Shown: positions 44,651 through 53,489, counted from the first letter of the stretch. The stretch is 64,000 bases of DNA from Peptococcaceae bacterium BICA1-7 (GCA_000802095.1 JUEB01000026.1:62001-126000); one strand, 5' to 3'. Numbers and translations are program-made. The notes: generated from the sequence alone by a model not told the origin.

Positions 44651-45484
44651 TTGAACATCCTGTCGGTTGATGACGTTCTGGTGGTAAGAAAGATAATCAA
44701 AAGGGTAGTTGAGGGAATGGGAGGCAATCTTCTGGAGGCGTCTAGCGGCATGGAGGCCTTTTCAATAATGGCATCCAACGATAAAATTGACCTTATCCTG
44801 CTGGACTGGAATATGCCCCAGATGGATGGCTTTGAATTCCTGAGCAAAAAGAAAAATGATGAAAAGTACAGACAAATTCCTGTCATAATGGTCTCCAATG
44901 AAAATGAAAAGGACAAGGTAATAAAAGCAATTCAGGCCGGCGCCTCAAATTATCTGTCCAAGCCCTTCTCAGAGGAGGATTTGACAAAAAAAATAGTGGA
45001 GTCCCTGGGCCTTGGCTATGAAAGCCTGTTAACCAAGTTTTTTTCTGGCGCAGTAGTTAGACTTATGGAGTATACCTCGGGCACCACGGTAACTGAGAGT
45101 AAAATTACCGATGAAATAACGGAGATTACGCCGGGGTGGTTATTTGGACAGGCACTGGTAATAGGGCAGAAAAAAGCAGTAGTGCTAATATCCATGGACA
45201 AGGATACAGCGGGTAATTTGTATACTGCGGTATGTAAAAAAAATGAGGGCGGTAGCCCGCCCCCGGGGGTTTTAATGAATCAGATACTGGATGCCTTTTT
45301 TAATAAGGTACAGGATTACTTAGTAGAAACCAATACAAAAATAAATCTGACGGCGCCCTTTTATTTCGGCGGGGCGATAGAAAAAAACTACTACTCAACA
45401 CAAATGACAAAGACCCTGACAGCAGCAAAGAAATATAGTTCCGGCGATATGAACGTTGAGCTGAGAATAGTATATTATAGTTAG
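44651..45484 (+). CDS. Response regulator with CheX/CheC-like phosphatase domain
   Basis: Receiver at 1-120 with Asp near 54 (LLDWNMPQMDG) and Lys-Pro (LSKPFS), then a domain from about 130 to 277 with LMNQILDAFFNKVQDYLV that resembles CheX/CheC phosphatases. Such fusions may dephosphorylate a response regulator, including themselves; the CheX assignment is tentative. TTG at 44651 with AGGAG 8 nt upstream was chosen. It ends 10 nt from the convergent sigF stop. Confidence 0.78.
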   Translation: MNILSVDDVLVVRKIIKRVVEGMGGNLLEASSGMEAFSIMASNDKIDLILLDWNMPQMDGFEFLSKKKNDEKYRQIPVIMVSNENEKDKVIKAIQAGASNYLSKPFSEEDLTKKIVESLGLGYESLLTKFFSGAVVRLMEYTSGTTVTESKITDEITEITPGWLFGQALVIGQKKAVVLISMDKDTAGNLYTAVCKKNEGGSPPPGVLMNQILDAFFNKVQDYLVETNTKINLTAPFYFGGAIEKNYYSTQMTKTLTAAKKYSSGDMNVELRIVYYS

Positions 45485-45494
45485 TTTTTTATAC

Positions 45495-46292
45495 CTAAGG
45501 GACTTTTATACTTTCCGGCGGAGGGGTAAGGTATTCCCTTATTTTTTTAAGGGCCTGTCTTTCCAGCCTTGATACCTGAACCTGAGACAGACCCAGCCGT
45601 TCAGCTATATCGGCCTGTGTTTTATCCTCAAAAAATCTCCAGATCAGAATTTTCCTGTCCCTTTCCGGCAGCCTCTGCAAAAGCTCCTTAACTGCTATAG
45701 TTTCCAGCCAGGGGGCGTCTCCGGACGACGCTTCGTCCTTAAGCTGGTCCAGGAGATATATAGGGTCTCCATCGTCCTGGTGAAGTGTATCGTATATTGA
45801 GGTGGGTACCTGTACGGCTTCCAGCGCCGATACCACTTCCTCACGGGGTATGCCCAACTCCTCGGAAACCTCGCTTATGGTGGGATCCCTCCCTATTTTG
45901 GCGATTAGTTTTTCTCTGGCCTGCTGTATCTTAAAAGCTGTTTCCTTGGTGGACCGGCTTATTTTAACAGGATTGTCGTCTCTTAAAAATCTCCTTATCT
46001 CACCCACTATCATGGGCACAGCATAGGTGGAGAATTTTACATCATAGCTTAAATCAAATTTGTCAATTGACTTCATTAATCCAATGCAGCCTATCTGAAA
46101 AAGGTCTTCCAGCTCATATCCCCTGTTCTGAAATCTTTTCACCAGATTAAACACCAGCTTAAGATTACAGTTGACGAGTCGCTCCCTGGCCTGACTGTCT
46201 CCATCCTGGGCCTTTTTTATTAAATCCCGCATTTCCTTATCCTTAAGGAGTGGAAAACGCGGCAGATTCATTTCAATTAACCTGGAGCTCAT
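45495..46292 (-). CDS. sigF: RNA polymerase sigma-F factor
   Basis: First forespore-specific sigma factor. Sigma70 regions: DLFQIGCIGLMKSIDKFDLSYDVKFSTYAVPMI (region 2) and TQADIAERLGLSQVQVSRLERQALKKI (region 4.2). 265 aa. Assigned as sigF over sigG because spoIIAA and spoIIAB immediately precede it. ATG with GAGGTG upstream, 9 nt after spoIIAB. Confidence 0.96.
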   Translation of the reverse strand: MSSRLIEMNLPRFPLLKDKEMRDLIKKAQDGDSQARERLVNCNLKLVFNLVKRFQNRGYELEDLFQIGCIGLMKSIDKFDLSYDVKFSTYAVPMIVGEIRRFLRDDNPVKISRSTKETAFKIQQAREKLIAKIGRDPTISEVSEELGIPREEVVSALEAVQVPTSIYDTLHQDDGDPIYLLDQLKDEASSGDAPWLETIAVKELLQRLPERDRKILIWRFFEDKTQADIAERLGLSQVQVSRLERQALKKIREYLTPPPESIKVP

Positions 46293-46301
46293 AGAGACAC
46301 C

Positions 46302-46748
46302 TCAATGCCCCTGCCTGGGGGTTACTCCCTTTTTACATATCCTGGTCATGGATACCCTGGTGCCCTTTCCTGGTTCAGATTGAATATCAAAGCTGTCGGA
46401 GAAAGACTGCATAAAGGAGAACCCCAGCCCCATTCTTTCCGGGTCAGTGGAAAAGGCAGGCTGAAGCGCACTGGCCAGATTGTCGATACCCCTGCCCATG
46501 TCCTCCACTGTTATGGTAAGAACATCTCCGGCTATCTCGGCGGCCATCTCAATTATTTTGCCGGCATCAGTCCCGTAGCCATGCACAATGGCGTTGGTTA
46601 CCGCCTCAGACACCGCCACCTTTATTTCCTCCAGATCGTTAATGGTAAAGTCCAGCTGGGATGCGAAAGATCCCGCAGCCACCCTGGCAAATGCCACATT
46701 GGCAGGAATACTGCTGAACTGAATGCTTACTCTGTTAACCGGTTGCAT
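46302..46748 (-). CDS. spoIIAB: Anti-sigma-F factor SpoIIAB
   Basis: GHKL-fold kinase that holds sigma-F and phosphorylates SpoIIAA. N-box AVTNAIVHGY, G1 box VEDMGRGI, and ERMGLGFSFMQSF. 148 aa. It sits 12 nt after spoIIAA and 9 nt before sigF. Confidence 0.96.
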   Translation of the reverse strand: MQPVNRVSIQFSSIPANVAFARVAAGSFASQLDFTINDLEEIKVAVSEAVTNAIVHGYGTDAGKIIEMAAEIAGDVLTITVEDMGRGIDNLASALQPAFSTDPERMGLGFSFMQSFSDSFDIQSEPGKGTRVSMTRICKKGVTPRQGH

Positions 46749-46760
46749 TATTAACCCTCC

Positions 46761-47102
46761 CTATACAGCCAGGCTCATGGCCCGCTTTTCATCGGGGCAC
46801 TCCTTCATTATATTTAGCAGTCCGGATATCTCAAGTATCCTCCTTACCTGAGGTGATGCCCCCACTATAAACATCTTTCCCCCGGCCCTGGAAATCTTCC
46901 TGTACCGTCCAAGCATTACACCCAGACCGGCACTGTCAATAAAAGTAACCCCGGCAAGGTTTACTATTATATTTTTTAACAAATTGTCCCGCTCCAGCTC
47001 TTCATCCATGTAATTTCTAAGGCAGTCCGTTACGGCCATGTCAATTTCTCCAGAAAGCCTAACCAGCAGCACACCCCCGGAAATTTCTTTTTGCAGTTCC
47101 AT
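46761..47102 (-). CDS. spoIIAA: Anti-anti-sigma factor SpoIIAA
   Basis: STAS-domain protein that releases sigma-F from SpoIIAB when unphosphorylated. The regulatory serine is in FIDSAGLGVML near residue 57. 113 aa. First gene of spoIIAA-AB-sigF; ATG with GGAGGG upstream. Confidence 0.96.
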   Translation of the reverse strand: MELQKEISGGVLLVRLSGEIDMAVTDCLRNYMDEELERDNLLKNIIVNLAGVTFIDSAGLGVMLGRYRKISRAGGKMFIVGASPQVRRILEISGLLNIMKECPDEKRAMSLAV

Positions 47103-47147
47103 ATCGAAATCCCTCCAAAAGGAATTGATAAAACAATTACCTGCTAA

Positions 47148-47176
47148 ATTTTACCATACATATCACAGGAAGGCAA
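47148..47176 (-). promoter_or_regulatory. Promoter upstream of spoIIA
   Basis: TTGCCT (47171-47176), 17-bp spacer, TAAAAT (47148-47153). In Bacillus spoIIA is sigma-H dependent; here only a weak sigma-H candidate (AGGTAATT) is seen further downstream, so the sigma specificity is open. Confidence 0.45.
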
Positions 47177-47191
47177 TTTTACTTATAAAGT

Positions 47192-47235
47192 AAAAAGCCC
47201 CCGGCATAGGATTATTCATAGGCCAGGAGCTTTTT
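47192..47235 (-). terminator. Terminator after dacF
   Basis: Imperfect stem (AAAAAGCTCCTGGCC ... with GGGGGCTTTTT on the minus strand) beginning 9 nt after the dacF stop and ending in TTTTTAC. It separates dacF from spoIIA. Confidence 0.7.
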
Positions 47236-47243
47236 ACATGGTT

Positions 47244-48416
47244 TTACTGCATTACCCCGCGAAGGGTTTTATTAAGCTGCTGTACAAAGCTTCTTTTGGG
47301 AATATTGTTTTCGGCCACCAGGGGGACCCTTAATACTTCCCTGTTGTCTCTGGTTACTATATAGTCTCCTATTTTTTGGCCTTTCTTGACGGGTGCGGCA
47401 ATTCTTTCAGGAGTTTCCACCCTGCCCTGGTATCCTTTTTCCTCTCCCTTTTTAACAATCACTGAAACTTTTGCCGAGGTTAAAAGGCCAACCTTTTCCT
47501 GCACTCCCTTTTCCACAGGCAATACTTTAACCACCTTGCCGCTGTCTTCTATGTATACAGACTTATAGCGGGCAAATCCATAATTAAAAAGTTTGATTGA
47601 TTCCCTAAAATGGCTTTTGGGCTCCGGTGTGCCCAAAACCACAGCTATTAGCCTTAATTTATCCCTTTCGCAGGTGGAGGCAAGGCAGTATTTAGCCTCG
47701 TTTGTCCACCCGGTCTTGCCTGCGTCCACCCCATTGTACCACTTCAAAAGTTTATTGGTATTCCACAGCTTGAAGTCTCCACCCCGGAGATCGTACTCAT
47801 AAATTCCCGATATCTGCATGAACAGAGGGTGTTTTATACACTCTGTCATTATCCTGGCCAGATCCAGGGCCGAGGTATGATGCCCCTGGGCGGGAAGCCC
47901 GGTGGGGTTTACAAAATTTGTGGCAGTGCAGCCCAACTGTTTGGCCCGCTCATTCATTTTCTGAACGAAGGCCTCCTCGCTTCCCTCCACCTGCTCCGCC
48001 AGGGCTACGCTGGCGTCATTGGCAGAACCCACCGCTACAGAAATTAGCATTTCCTTGAAGCTGAATTCTTCCCCGGGCTCGAGGTAAATCTGGGAGCCGC
48101 CCATGCCCCAGGCATTTTCTGAGGTCACCACCTTGTCCTCCAGCCTGGCCTTTCCCTGCTCCACAGCCTCCACAGCCAGCAGAAGAGTCATTATTTTTGT
48201 CACACTGGCCATAGGCAAAGGCTGGTCAGGATTTTTCGAAAAAAGCACCTCACCGCTGTCCGGGGCAATTAGAACCGCACTTTCAGCAGTCGTTTCAAGG
48301 AGGTCTTTTTTAGCCGTATCCTTTTGGGCCACCGGATCGGCAAATGCCTGGCCAGATATCAAAGCTAATGAAAATATAGCTATAAAAACGACTTTTGGTA
48401 TCATTTTCCGGAACAT
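47244..48416 (-). CDS. dacF: D-alanyl-D-alanine carboxypeptidase (DacF-type)
   Basis: Penicillin-binding protein trimming peptidoglycan stem peptides, in sporulation probably cortex cross-linking. Signal peptide at 1-26 (ending QAFA). SxxK is Ser71-Lys74 (SVTK), SxN is 131-133, KTG is 234-236. The PBP5-like C-terminal domain is present. ATG at 48414-48416 follows GGGGAGG by 7 nt. Its place before spoIIA matches Bacillus. Confidence 0.93.
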   Translation of the reverse strand: MFRKMIPKVVFIAIFSLALISGQAFADPVAQKDTAKKDLLETTAESAVLIAPDSGEVLFSKNPDQPLPMASVTKIMTLLLAVEAVEQGKARLEDKVVTSENAWGMGGSQIYLEPGEEFSFKEMLISVAVGSANDASVALAEQVEGSEEAFVQKMNERAKQLGCTATNFVNPTGLPAQGHHTSALDLARIMTECIKHPLFMQISGIYEYDLRGGDFKLWNTNKLLKWYNGVDAGKTGWTNEAKYCLASTCERDKLRLIAVVLGTPEPKSHFRESIKLFNYGFARYKSVYIEDSGKVVKVLPVEKGVQEKVGLLTSAKVSVIVKKGEEKGYQGRVETPERIAAPVKKGQKIGDYIVTRDNREVLRVPLVAENNIPKRSFVQQLNKTLRGVMQ

Positions 48417-48594
48417 GTACATACCTCCCCTGGTTATGTTGTATATTTACTTTTATTAGGCTGTTCAAAATATAAAAAGTTATACCAGCGTAAATTAACG
48501 GTGGTTTTACCAATTTTATTTGTTTTACTGTAACCACTTATATTGGCTCAACATACCATGTAAGCAAAATCATTTCCATAAGGAGGTTTTTTGA

Positions 48595-48723
48595 ATGACC
48601 GAAGCCCTTTCAGCCTTATTTAGAAATCCCACGGTAATTATAATAGGTGGTGGATTTTTCCTGCTTTTTTTCCTGATCTTGCTGGTAGTGATTCTTCTTG
48701 TTTGCGGCAACACTATAATCTGA
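48595..48723 (+). CDS. Small hydrophobic single-helix protein
   Basis: 42 aa, ATG with AGGAGG 8 nt upstream and a stop followed by a clean terminator, so it is likely a real gene. Polar start MTEALSALFRNPT, then a glycine patch and one long hydrophobic helix, ending CGNTII. It resembles the YjcZ-type small spore-associated membrane proteins only in general character. Lies in the dacF-abfD gap, opposite in strand to dacF. Confidence 0.65.
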   Translation: MTEALSALFRNPTVIIIGGGFFLLFFLILLVVILLVCGNTII

Positions 48724-48738
48724 TTGCTTAATGGCAGG

Positions 48739-48768
48739 GTCCTCATGATCAAATGAGGACTTTTCTGT
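48739..48768 (+). terminator. Terminator after the 42-aa gene
   Basis: 8-bp stem GTCCTCAT / ATGAGGAC with a 6-nt loop and TTTTCTGTT tail, 15 nt after the stop. Confidence 0.8.
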
Positions 48769-48788
48769 TAACGTATCAATTTATTTAC

Positions 48789-48835
48789 ATTGTGTTCATT
48801 ATTGTGAACACAATATTTTGTGATATTATACAAAA
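48789..48835 (+). promoter_or_regulatory. Two palindromes upstream of abfD
   Basis: First: ATTGTGTTCA-N6-TGAACACAAT (48789-48814), perfect 10-bp arms. Second: TTTTGT-N8-ACAAAA (48816-48835). They are about 60-85 nt upstream of a sigma-54 promoter, where enhancer-binding regulators normally bind. A sigma-A-like TTGTGA-N16-TATTAT overlaps them, so an operator role is also possible. Confidence 0.6.
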
Positions 48836-48873
48836 CATTGGCCCGGGGCGGCCTTCGAATATTGCGACAATAG

Positions 48874-48890
48874 CTGGCACGCTTCTTGCG
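48874..48890 (+). promoter_or_regulatory. Sigma-54 promoter of abfD
   Basis: CTGGCACG-CTTC-TTGCG fits the -24/-12 consensus (TGGCACG-N4-TTGC) perfectly. It is 39 nt before the abfD ATG. A small palindrome TATTG-CGA-CAATA lies just upstream (48860-48872). Confidence 0.8.
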
Positions 48891-48928
48891 GGTGTTGTAT
48901 GTTAAAATAATCCGCAGGGGGTGTTAAA

Positions 48929-50362
48929 ATGAAAACTGCCGGTGAATACCTGGAGAGTCTTAAAAGTCTTAATCCTAAAATATTTTTGGGAGGCAGGCAG
49001 GTAAGCCTGCTGGATAATCCCACCACTATGACCGTGGTAAACGCCAACGCCCGGGTCTACGAGCTGGGCTGTGAGCCTGAATTTGATGATGTTATGAATA
49101 CCATATCACCCTTTACAGGTAATAAAATAAGCCGCAATCTTAATATCGCCACTTCAACGGCGGACCTGGAAAAAAGGATGGAAATGGCCCTTTTAACCAG
49201 CCAGATGCTGGGTACCTGTAATTACAGGTGTGTTGGGGCGGACACCCTAAACGCTCTGGCCGGAGTCACCTGGGAGATGGACCGCAGCCTGGGCACTAAC
49301 TATCATGACAAATTTTTAGCGCACTTAAGGTATCTGCAGGAAAATGACCTTGCGGTAAGCGGTGCTGTTACCGATGCCAAGGGAGACAGGTCAAAAAGGC
49401 CCGGTCAGCAGGAAGACCCGGATGTTTACGTGCACATGACCAAAAAAACTGCTGAAGGCATATATGTCAGCGGCGCCAAGGTAAGCCAGAGCGGGGCTAT
49501 CGGAGCCCATGAAACTATCGTTATACCGACTATGGGAATGAAGCCGGGTGAAGAGGATTTCGCCGTGGCCTTTGCCGTTGCCAACGGTACCCCCGGTATA
49601 ACCTATATCTGTCAGTACACCCCCTTCACTGCGGAGAGGGAATTGGTGGAAAGCAAATATCTGGGTAATCCCCTGTATGGTCAGAGAGAGACCAGTATAA
49701 TGGTTTTTGACAATGTGTTTATTCCCTGGGAAAGGGTATTCATGTGCGGTGAGACCAAATACTGCGGAAAGCTAATCGCCAGGTTTGCCAAAACCCACCG
49801 GATGAACTGCGGTGGGGCCTGTAAGGTGGGCTTCGCCGATCTTATCATCGGGGCGACACAGCTTTTGGCAGAATACTCAGGAGTTCAGAAGGCTCCCCAT
49901 ATAGTGGACAAAATTACCGATATGATCCGTATCAGCGAAACAGCCAGGGCCTGCTCTGTCGCGGCTGCCCTTAAAGGTATTGAGGAGCCGTCAGGGTCAG
50001 GGTTCTACATGCCGGACGATATATTCGGCAATGCCGCCAAGCTGACGGTGGCGGAGGGATTTTGGGATATTATGAAGTGGGCCGGGGATATAGGCGGCGG
50101 TCTGGCTGTGACCATGCCCAGTGAGCTGGAGCTGAATAATCCAGAAACCGCACCCTATGTAAACAAATTTTTAAAAACAGGAGCCAATGCCGAGGTAAGG
50201 CTGAGGATGGCCAAATTTATTCAGAACTGGTGCGCCGGACTGCACGGGGCCGGAACCTGGCACGGCGCAGGCTCACCCATGGCCCAGAAGATGGCTCTGT
50301 ATGCCCTGGCCGACCTGGACAAAAAGAAAAGCCTGGCCAGAAGCCTGGCAGGGCTTGAGTAA
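48929..50362 (+). CDS. abfD: 4-hydroxybutyryl-CoA dehydratase / vinylacetyl-CoA isomerase
   Basis: Flavin and 4Fe-4S enzyme dehydrating 4-hydroxybutyryl-CoA to crotonyl-CoA, used in 4-aminobutyrate and succinate-to-butyrate routes. Cluster-ligand candidates: Cys97 and Cys101 (TCNYRC), His290 with Cys294/Cys298 (HRMNCGGAC). The acyl-CoA-dehydrogenase-like body is complete at 477 aa. ATG with GGGGGTG upstream. Monocistronic, from a sigma-54 promoter, between dacF and the pyrimidine phosphorylase gene. Partners such as 4-hydroxybutyrate dehydrogenase or CoA transferase are not in the window. Related HpaB-family aromatic hydroxylases lack these cysteines. Confidence 0.9.
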   Translation: MKTAGEYLESLKSLNPKIFLGGRQVSLLDNPTTMTVVNANARVYELGCEPEFDDVMNTISPFTGNKISRNLNIATSTADLEKRMEMALLTSQMLGTCNYRCVGADTLNALAGVTWEMDRSLGTNYHDKFLAHLRYLQENDLAVSGAVTDAKGDRSKRPGQQEDPDVYVHMTKKTAEGIYVSGAKVSQSGAIGAHETIVIPTMGMKPGEEDFAVAFAVANGTPGITYICQYTPFTAERELVESKYLGNPLYGQRETSIMVFDNVFIPWERVFMCGETKYCGKLIARFAKTHRMNCGGACKVGFADLIIGATQLLAEYSGVQKAPHIVDKITDMIRISETARACSVAAALKGIEEPSGSGFYMPDDIFGNAAKLTVAEGFWDIMKWAGDIGGGLAVTMPSELELNNPETAPYVNKFLKTGANAEVRLRMAKFIQNWCAGLHGAGTWHGAGSPMAQKMALYALADLDKKKSLARSLAGLE

Positions 50363-50380
50363 GCTAGAGGGTGTTACTTT

Positions 50381-50428
50381 TCGGTCGGAATTCAGAATAC
50401 AGAAGTCAGGAGTCAGGAGTCAGAATAA
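50381..50428 (+). repeat. Gene-end repeat after abfD
   Basis: Plus strand, after GCTAGAGGGTGTTACTTTTC just past the abfD stop: GGTCGGAATTCAGAATACAG then AAGTCAGGAGTCAGGAGTCAG. Here the repeat follows a plus-strand gene and is on the plus strand. Confidence 0.65.
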
Positions 50429-50455
50429 ATTTTGAATTAATTGTTTTGGCCTGCT

Positions 50456-51775
50456 CTATTTAGAGCCGGCCTGATTTATTTTTTGGATTACTATGGGCAA
50501 CTTTTCCGGGGGTTTGTTTCCTATGGTAAAGGCCCCTTTGACAAGGGCCTCCGAATATTCTGCATCTCTTCCGGGATTATAGTGCAGGGTGGCCAGGGCC
50601 TCCCCGCGGCTTACGGTATCTCCTTCTTTTTTGTGCAGAACAATTCCCGCCGACAGGTCGATGACGCTTTCCCGGGTCTCTCTACCGGCCCCCAGGCCCA
50701 TGGCGGCCAGGCCTATACTCATGGCGTTTATGCCGTACACAAATCCTGGCTCAGCGGCGGTAATGTCCTTTTTGAGGGATGCCTCCGGCAAAGATTTAAA
50801 ATCTTTAAGCGCACTGGAGTCTCCTCCCTGGCGATCGATCATCTGTCCAAACTTGTCAAGGGCCAGGCCGCTTGATAGGTTTTCCTCCAGGATGGCCCGG
50901 GCCTCCTCTGATGATCCGGCCTTTCCGGCCAGAACCACCATTTCGGCCCCCAGGGCAAGACACAGCTCCCTTAAATCTTCAGGGCCTCTGTTGGAAAGAG
51001 TTTCAATAGCCTCTCTCACCTCCAGGGAGTTGCCCACCGTCAGCCCAAGGGGCTGGTCCATCCGGGTGATCAGGGCCACAGTATTCCTGCCCAGATTGTT
51101 ACCGGTATCCACCATAAGCCCGGCCAGTTCCTCGGCCTCCTTAATGCTCTTCATAAATGCTCCCCGGCCCACCTTAACATCAAGAACAATGGCGTCAGCC
51201 CCCGAGGCCAGCTTTTTGGACATTACACTGGAGGCAATAAGTGAAATATTTTCCACCGTGGCGGTTACATCTCTCATGCCATAGAGCTTTTTGTCCGCAG
51301 GAACAAGGTTTCCTGTCTGGGAAACCACTGCTATGCCTATGGACTCAACCTGTTTTAAAAAATTCTCCTTATTAATCTCAACATTAAAGCCGGGTATTGA
51401 CTCCAGCTTGTCAATGGTTCCTCCTGTGTGGCCCAGACCCCGGCCGGACATTTTGGCCACCTGGACACCAGCCGAGGCCACAAGGGGCCCCAGCACCAGG
51501 GTGGTTTTGTCACCTACACCGCCGGTGCTGTGCTTGTCCACCTTAATGCCGGGTAAGGCTGAAAGGTCGACTATATCGCCCGAGCGTAACATGTGCAGGG
51601 TGAGGTCGGTTGTTTCCCTCCGGTTAAGGCCTCTGAAAAAAATTGCCATTAATAGCGCGGAAATCTGGTAGTCGGGAATGGTGCCGCTGACGCAGCCACT
51701 GACAAAATGCTCAATCTCAGGGCTGCTCAGCTCGCCACCCTGCCTTTTCTTCAGAATAATATCGTACATTTTCAA
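50456..51775 (-). CDS. pdp: Pyrimidine-nucleoside phosphorylase
   Basis: Phosphorolysis of thymidine and uridine. SGRGLGHTGGTIDKLESIPGF near 113-133 is the family signature and KHSTGGVGDK near 80-89 the phosphate site. 439 aa. TTG start at 51775 with AGGTGAT 6 nt upstream; an ATG two codons later is possible. With deoB it forms a nucleoside-salvage pair; a CCACAGAG element separates the two. Confidence 0.94.
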   Translation of the reverse strand: MKMYDIILKKRQGGELSSPEIEHFVSGCVSGTIPDYQISALLMAIFFRGLNRRETTDLTLHMLRSGDIVDLSALPGIKVDKHSTGGVGDKTTLVLGPLVASAGVQVAKMSGRGLGHTGGTIDKLESIPGFNVEINKENFLKQVESIGIAVVSQTGNLVPADKKLYGMRDVTATVENISLIASSVMSKKLASGADAIVLDVKVGRGAFMKSIKEAEELAGLMVDTGNNLGRNTVALITRMDQPLGLTVGNSLEVREAIETLSNRGPEDLRELCLALGAEMVVLAGKAGSSEEARAILEENLSSGLALDKFGQMIDRQGGDSSALKDFKSLPEASLKKDITAAEPGFVYGINAMSIGLAAMGLGAGRETRESVIDLSAGIVLHKKEGDTVSRGEALATLHYNPGRDAEYSEALVKGAFTIGNKPPEKLPIVIQKINQAGSK

Positions 51776-51833
51776 AAGCTATCACCTGCCTGGCCGTTAT
51801 ATATAATGAATGCCCGGAATTCTATCAAAAAGT

Positions 51834-52028
51834 GATGAATGTTTTTTATAAACCACAGAGGACACAGAGGACACAGAGAATTTGCTCTCAAGCATTACCC
51901 TCGGGTCTGAAACCTATGAAGAAAGAAAAGCTTTTCAATAAAAACCCTTAAAAATATTAAAGCAGGGCTTAAAAACCTCAGTGTCCTCTGTGTGCTCTGT
52001 GGTTTAAAAAAGACCCTAATTTCATCTT
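51834..52028 (+). repeat. CCACAGAG-type dispersed element, copy B
   Basis: AAACCACAGAGGACACAGAG... to ...CTCTGTGGTTTAAAAAAGACCC, ending 1 nt before the deoB stop codon. It is a direct repeat of copy C at 53238-53428, including flanks (GATGAATG and AATTTCATCTT). Confidence 0.75.
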
Positions 52029-52029
52029 T

Positions 52030-53202
52030 TTAGGACAGTATTTCCCCGGCAAAGCTTTTTCCCGTTTCCCACTTAAGGCTGAATATCTCAGCCAGGGTGG
52101 CGGCCACATCTGCGAAGGTCTGTCTTATTCCCAAATTTACTCCTGGCCGCACGCTATTTCCTGTTATTATAAGAGGAACGTACTCCCGGCTGTGGTCTGT
52201 GCCGGGGGTGGTGGGGTCGCAGCCATGGTCGGCGGTGATTATAAGAATATCATTTTTATTCAGGGCGCCGGTTATTTCAGGAATACGCCGGTCAAATTCC
52301 TCCAGTGCCCTGGCGTATCCCCGGGGGTCGTTGCGGTGTCCGTAGACCATATCAAATTCCACCAGATTGGTAAAAATGAGGCCTCTGCCGCCATCTCTGA
52401 TCAGCTCGACGGTGCGGTCCACTCCCTCTGTGTTATTAGTTGTATGAATGGCCCTGGTAATTCCCACGCCGGAGAATATATCGCTAATTTTGCCCACCGC
52501 CAGCACCGGAAGTCCTTCCCCGGACATTTGGGTAAGTATGTTTGGCCCGGGCTCAAGTGAAAAATCATGTCTGTTCATGGTTCTGACAAAATTACCGGGC
52601 TCTCCGGTAAAGGGTCTGGCTATTACTCTGCCTACTGCATTTTCCCCGGTAAGTATAGCCCTGGCTATACGGCACATCTCATACAGCCTTTCCAGCGGTA
52701 TGACCTCCTCGTGGGCGGCAATCTGGAAAACGCTGTCAGCAGAGGTGTAGACTATGGGCCTGCCGGTGCGGACATGCTCTTCTCCCAGCTCCTTGATTAT
52801 TTCAGTGCCCGAGGCCGCCTTGTTGCCCAAAATTTCTACACCTGTCCGCTGTATGAACTGATCTATGATTTCCCTGGGAAATCCATTGGGGTACACAGGA
52901 AAGGGACGGTTCAGTATAATTCCGGATATTTCCCAGTGTCCGGTGGTGGTGTCCTTTCCCGGCGACTGGCAAGCCATTTTCCCATAAGCGCCAGCAGGGT
53001 CTCCGGAGGGGCCTATACCCATAAAATCTCCCAGATTGCCCAGTCCCAGTTTTTCCATCTGGGGCATGTTTAGTCCGTTTACTGCGTGAGCGCAGTTGCC
53101 CAGTGTATTGCTTCCCTCGTCACCGTACCTGAAGGCGTCAGGGAGAGACCCGATGCCCACGCTGTCCAATACTATAATAATCACCCGGTCTACCTGTTTC
53201 AT
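52030..53202 (-). CDS. deoB: Phosphopentomutase
   Basis: Interconverts (deoxy)ribose-1- and -5-phosphate. [13 protein letters not shown] with the metal Asp, [10 protein letters not shown] with the phosphorylated Thr, and ADHGCDPTT are diagnostic. About 390 aa from the ATG at 53200-53202 (MKQVDRV), which matches family N-termini; another ATG 12 nt upstream abuts the ribosome site. It is flanked by direct repeats B and C. Confidence 0.94.
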   Translation of the reverse strand: MKQVDRVIIIVLDSVGIGSLPDAFRYGDEGSNTLGNCAHAVNGLNMPQMEKLGLGNLGDFMGIGPSGDPAGAYGKMACQSPGKDTTTGHWEISGIILNRPFPVYPNGFPREIIDQFIQRTGVEILGNKAASGTEIIKELGEEHVRTGRPIVYTSADSVFQIAAHEEVIPLERLYEMCRIARAILTGENAVGRVIARPFTGEPGNFVRTMNRHDFSLEPGPNILTQMSGEGLPVLAVGKISDIFSGVGITRAIHTTNNTEGVDRTVELIRDGGRGLIFTNLVEFDMVYGHRNDPRGYARALEEFDRRIPEITGALNKNDILIITADHGCDPTTPGTDHSREYVPLIITGNSVRPGVNLGIRQTFADVAATLAEIFSLKWETGKSFAGEILS

Positions 53203-53237
53203 TAAAGCAATCATCCCTTTTTAAGAATACTTATCCT

Positions 53238-53428
53238 GATGAATGTCTTTTTTATGAACCACAGAGGACACAGAGATCACAGAGAATTTGGTTTCAGGCA
53301 TTACTCTCAGGTCTGAAACCTATATAGTAAAAGAGATAATAAAAACATTTTAAAACATTCAAGCAGGGCTTAAAAATCTCTGTGTCCTCTGTGTTCTCTG
53401 TGGTTTAAAAAAACTCCAATTTCATCTT
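53238..53428 (+). repeat. CCACAGAG-type dispersed element, copy C
   Basis: Same organisation as copy B with about 75-80% identity by eye: left terminus GAACCACAGAGGACACAGAG, centre TCTGAAACCTAT, right terminus CTGTGTTCTCTGTGGTTT. No coding capacity. Confidence 0.75.
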
Positions 53429-53489
53429 CCTTGATGGCCGTTTTAGGCGGCCCGGATGCCTGAATCCTTCCTCATGAGGAATGCCTGAA

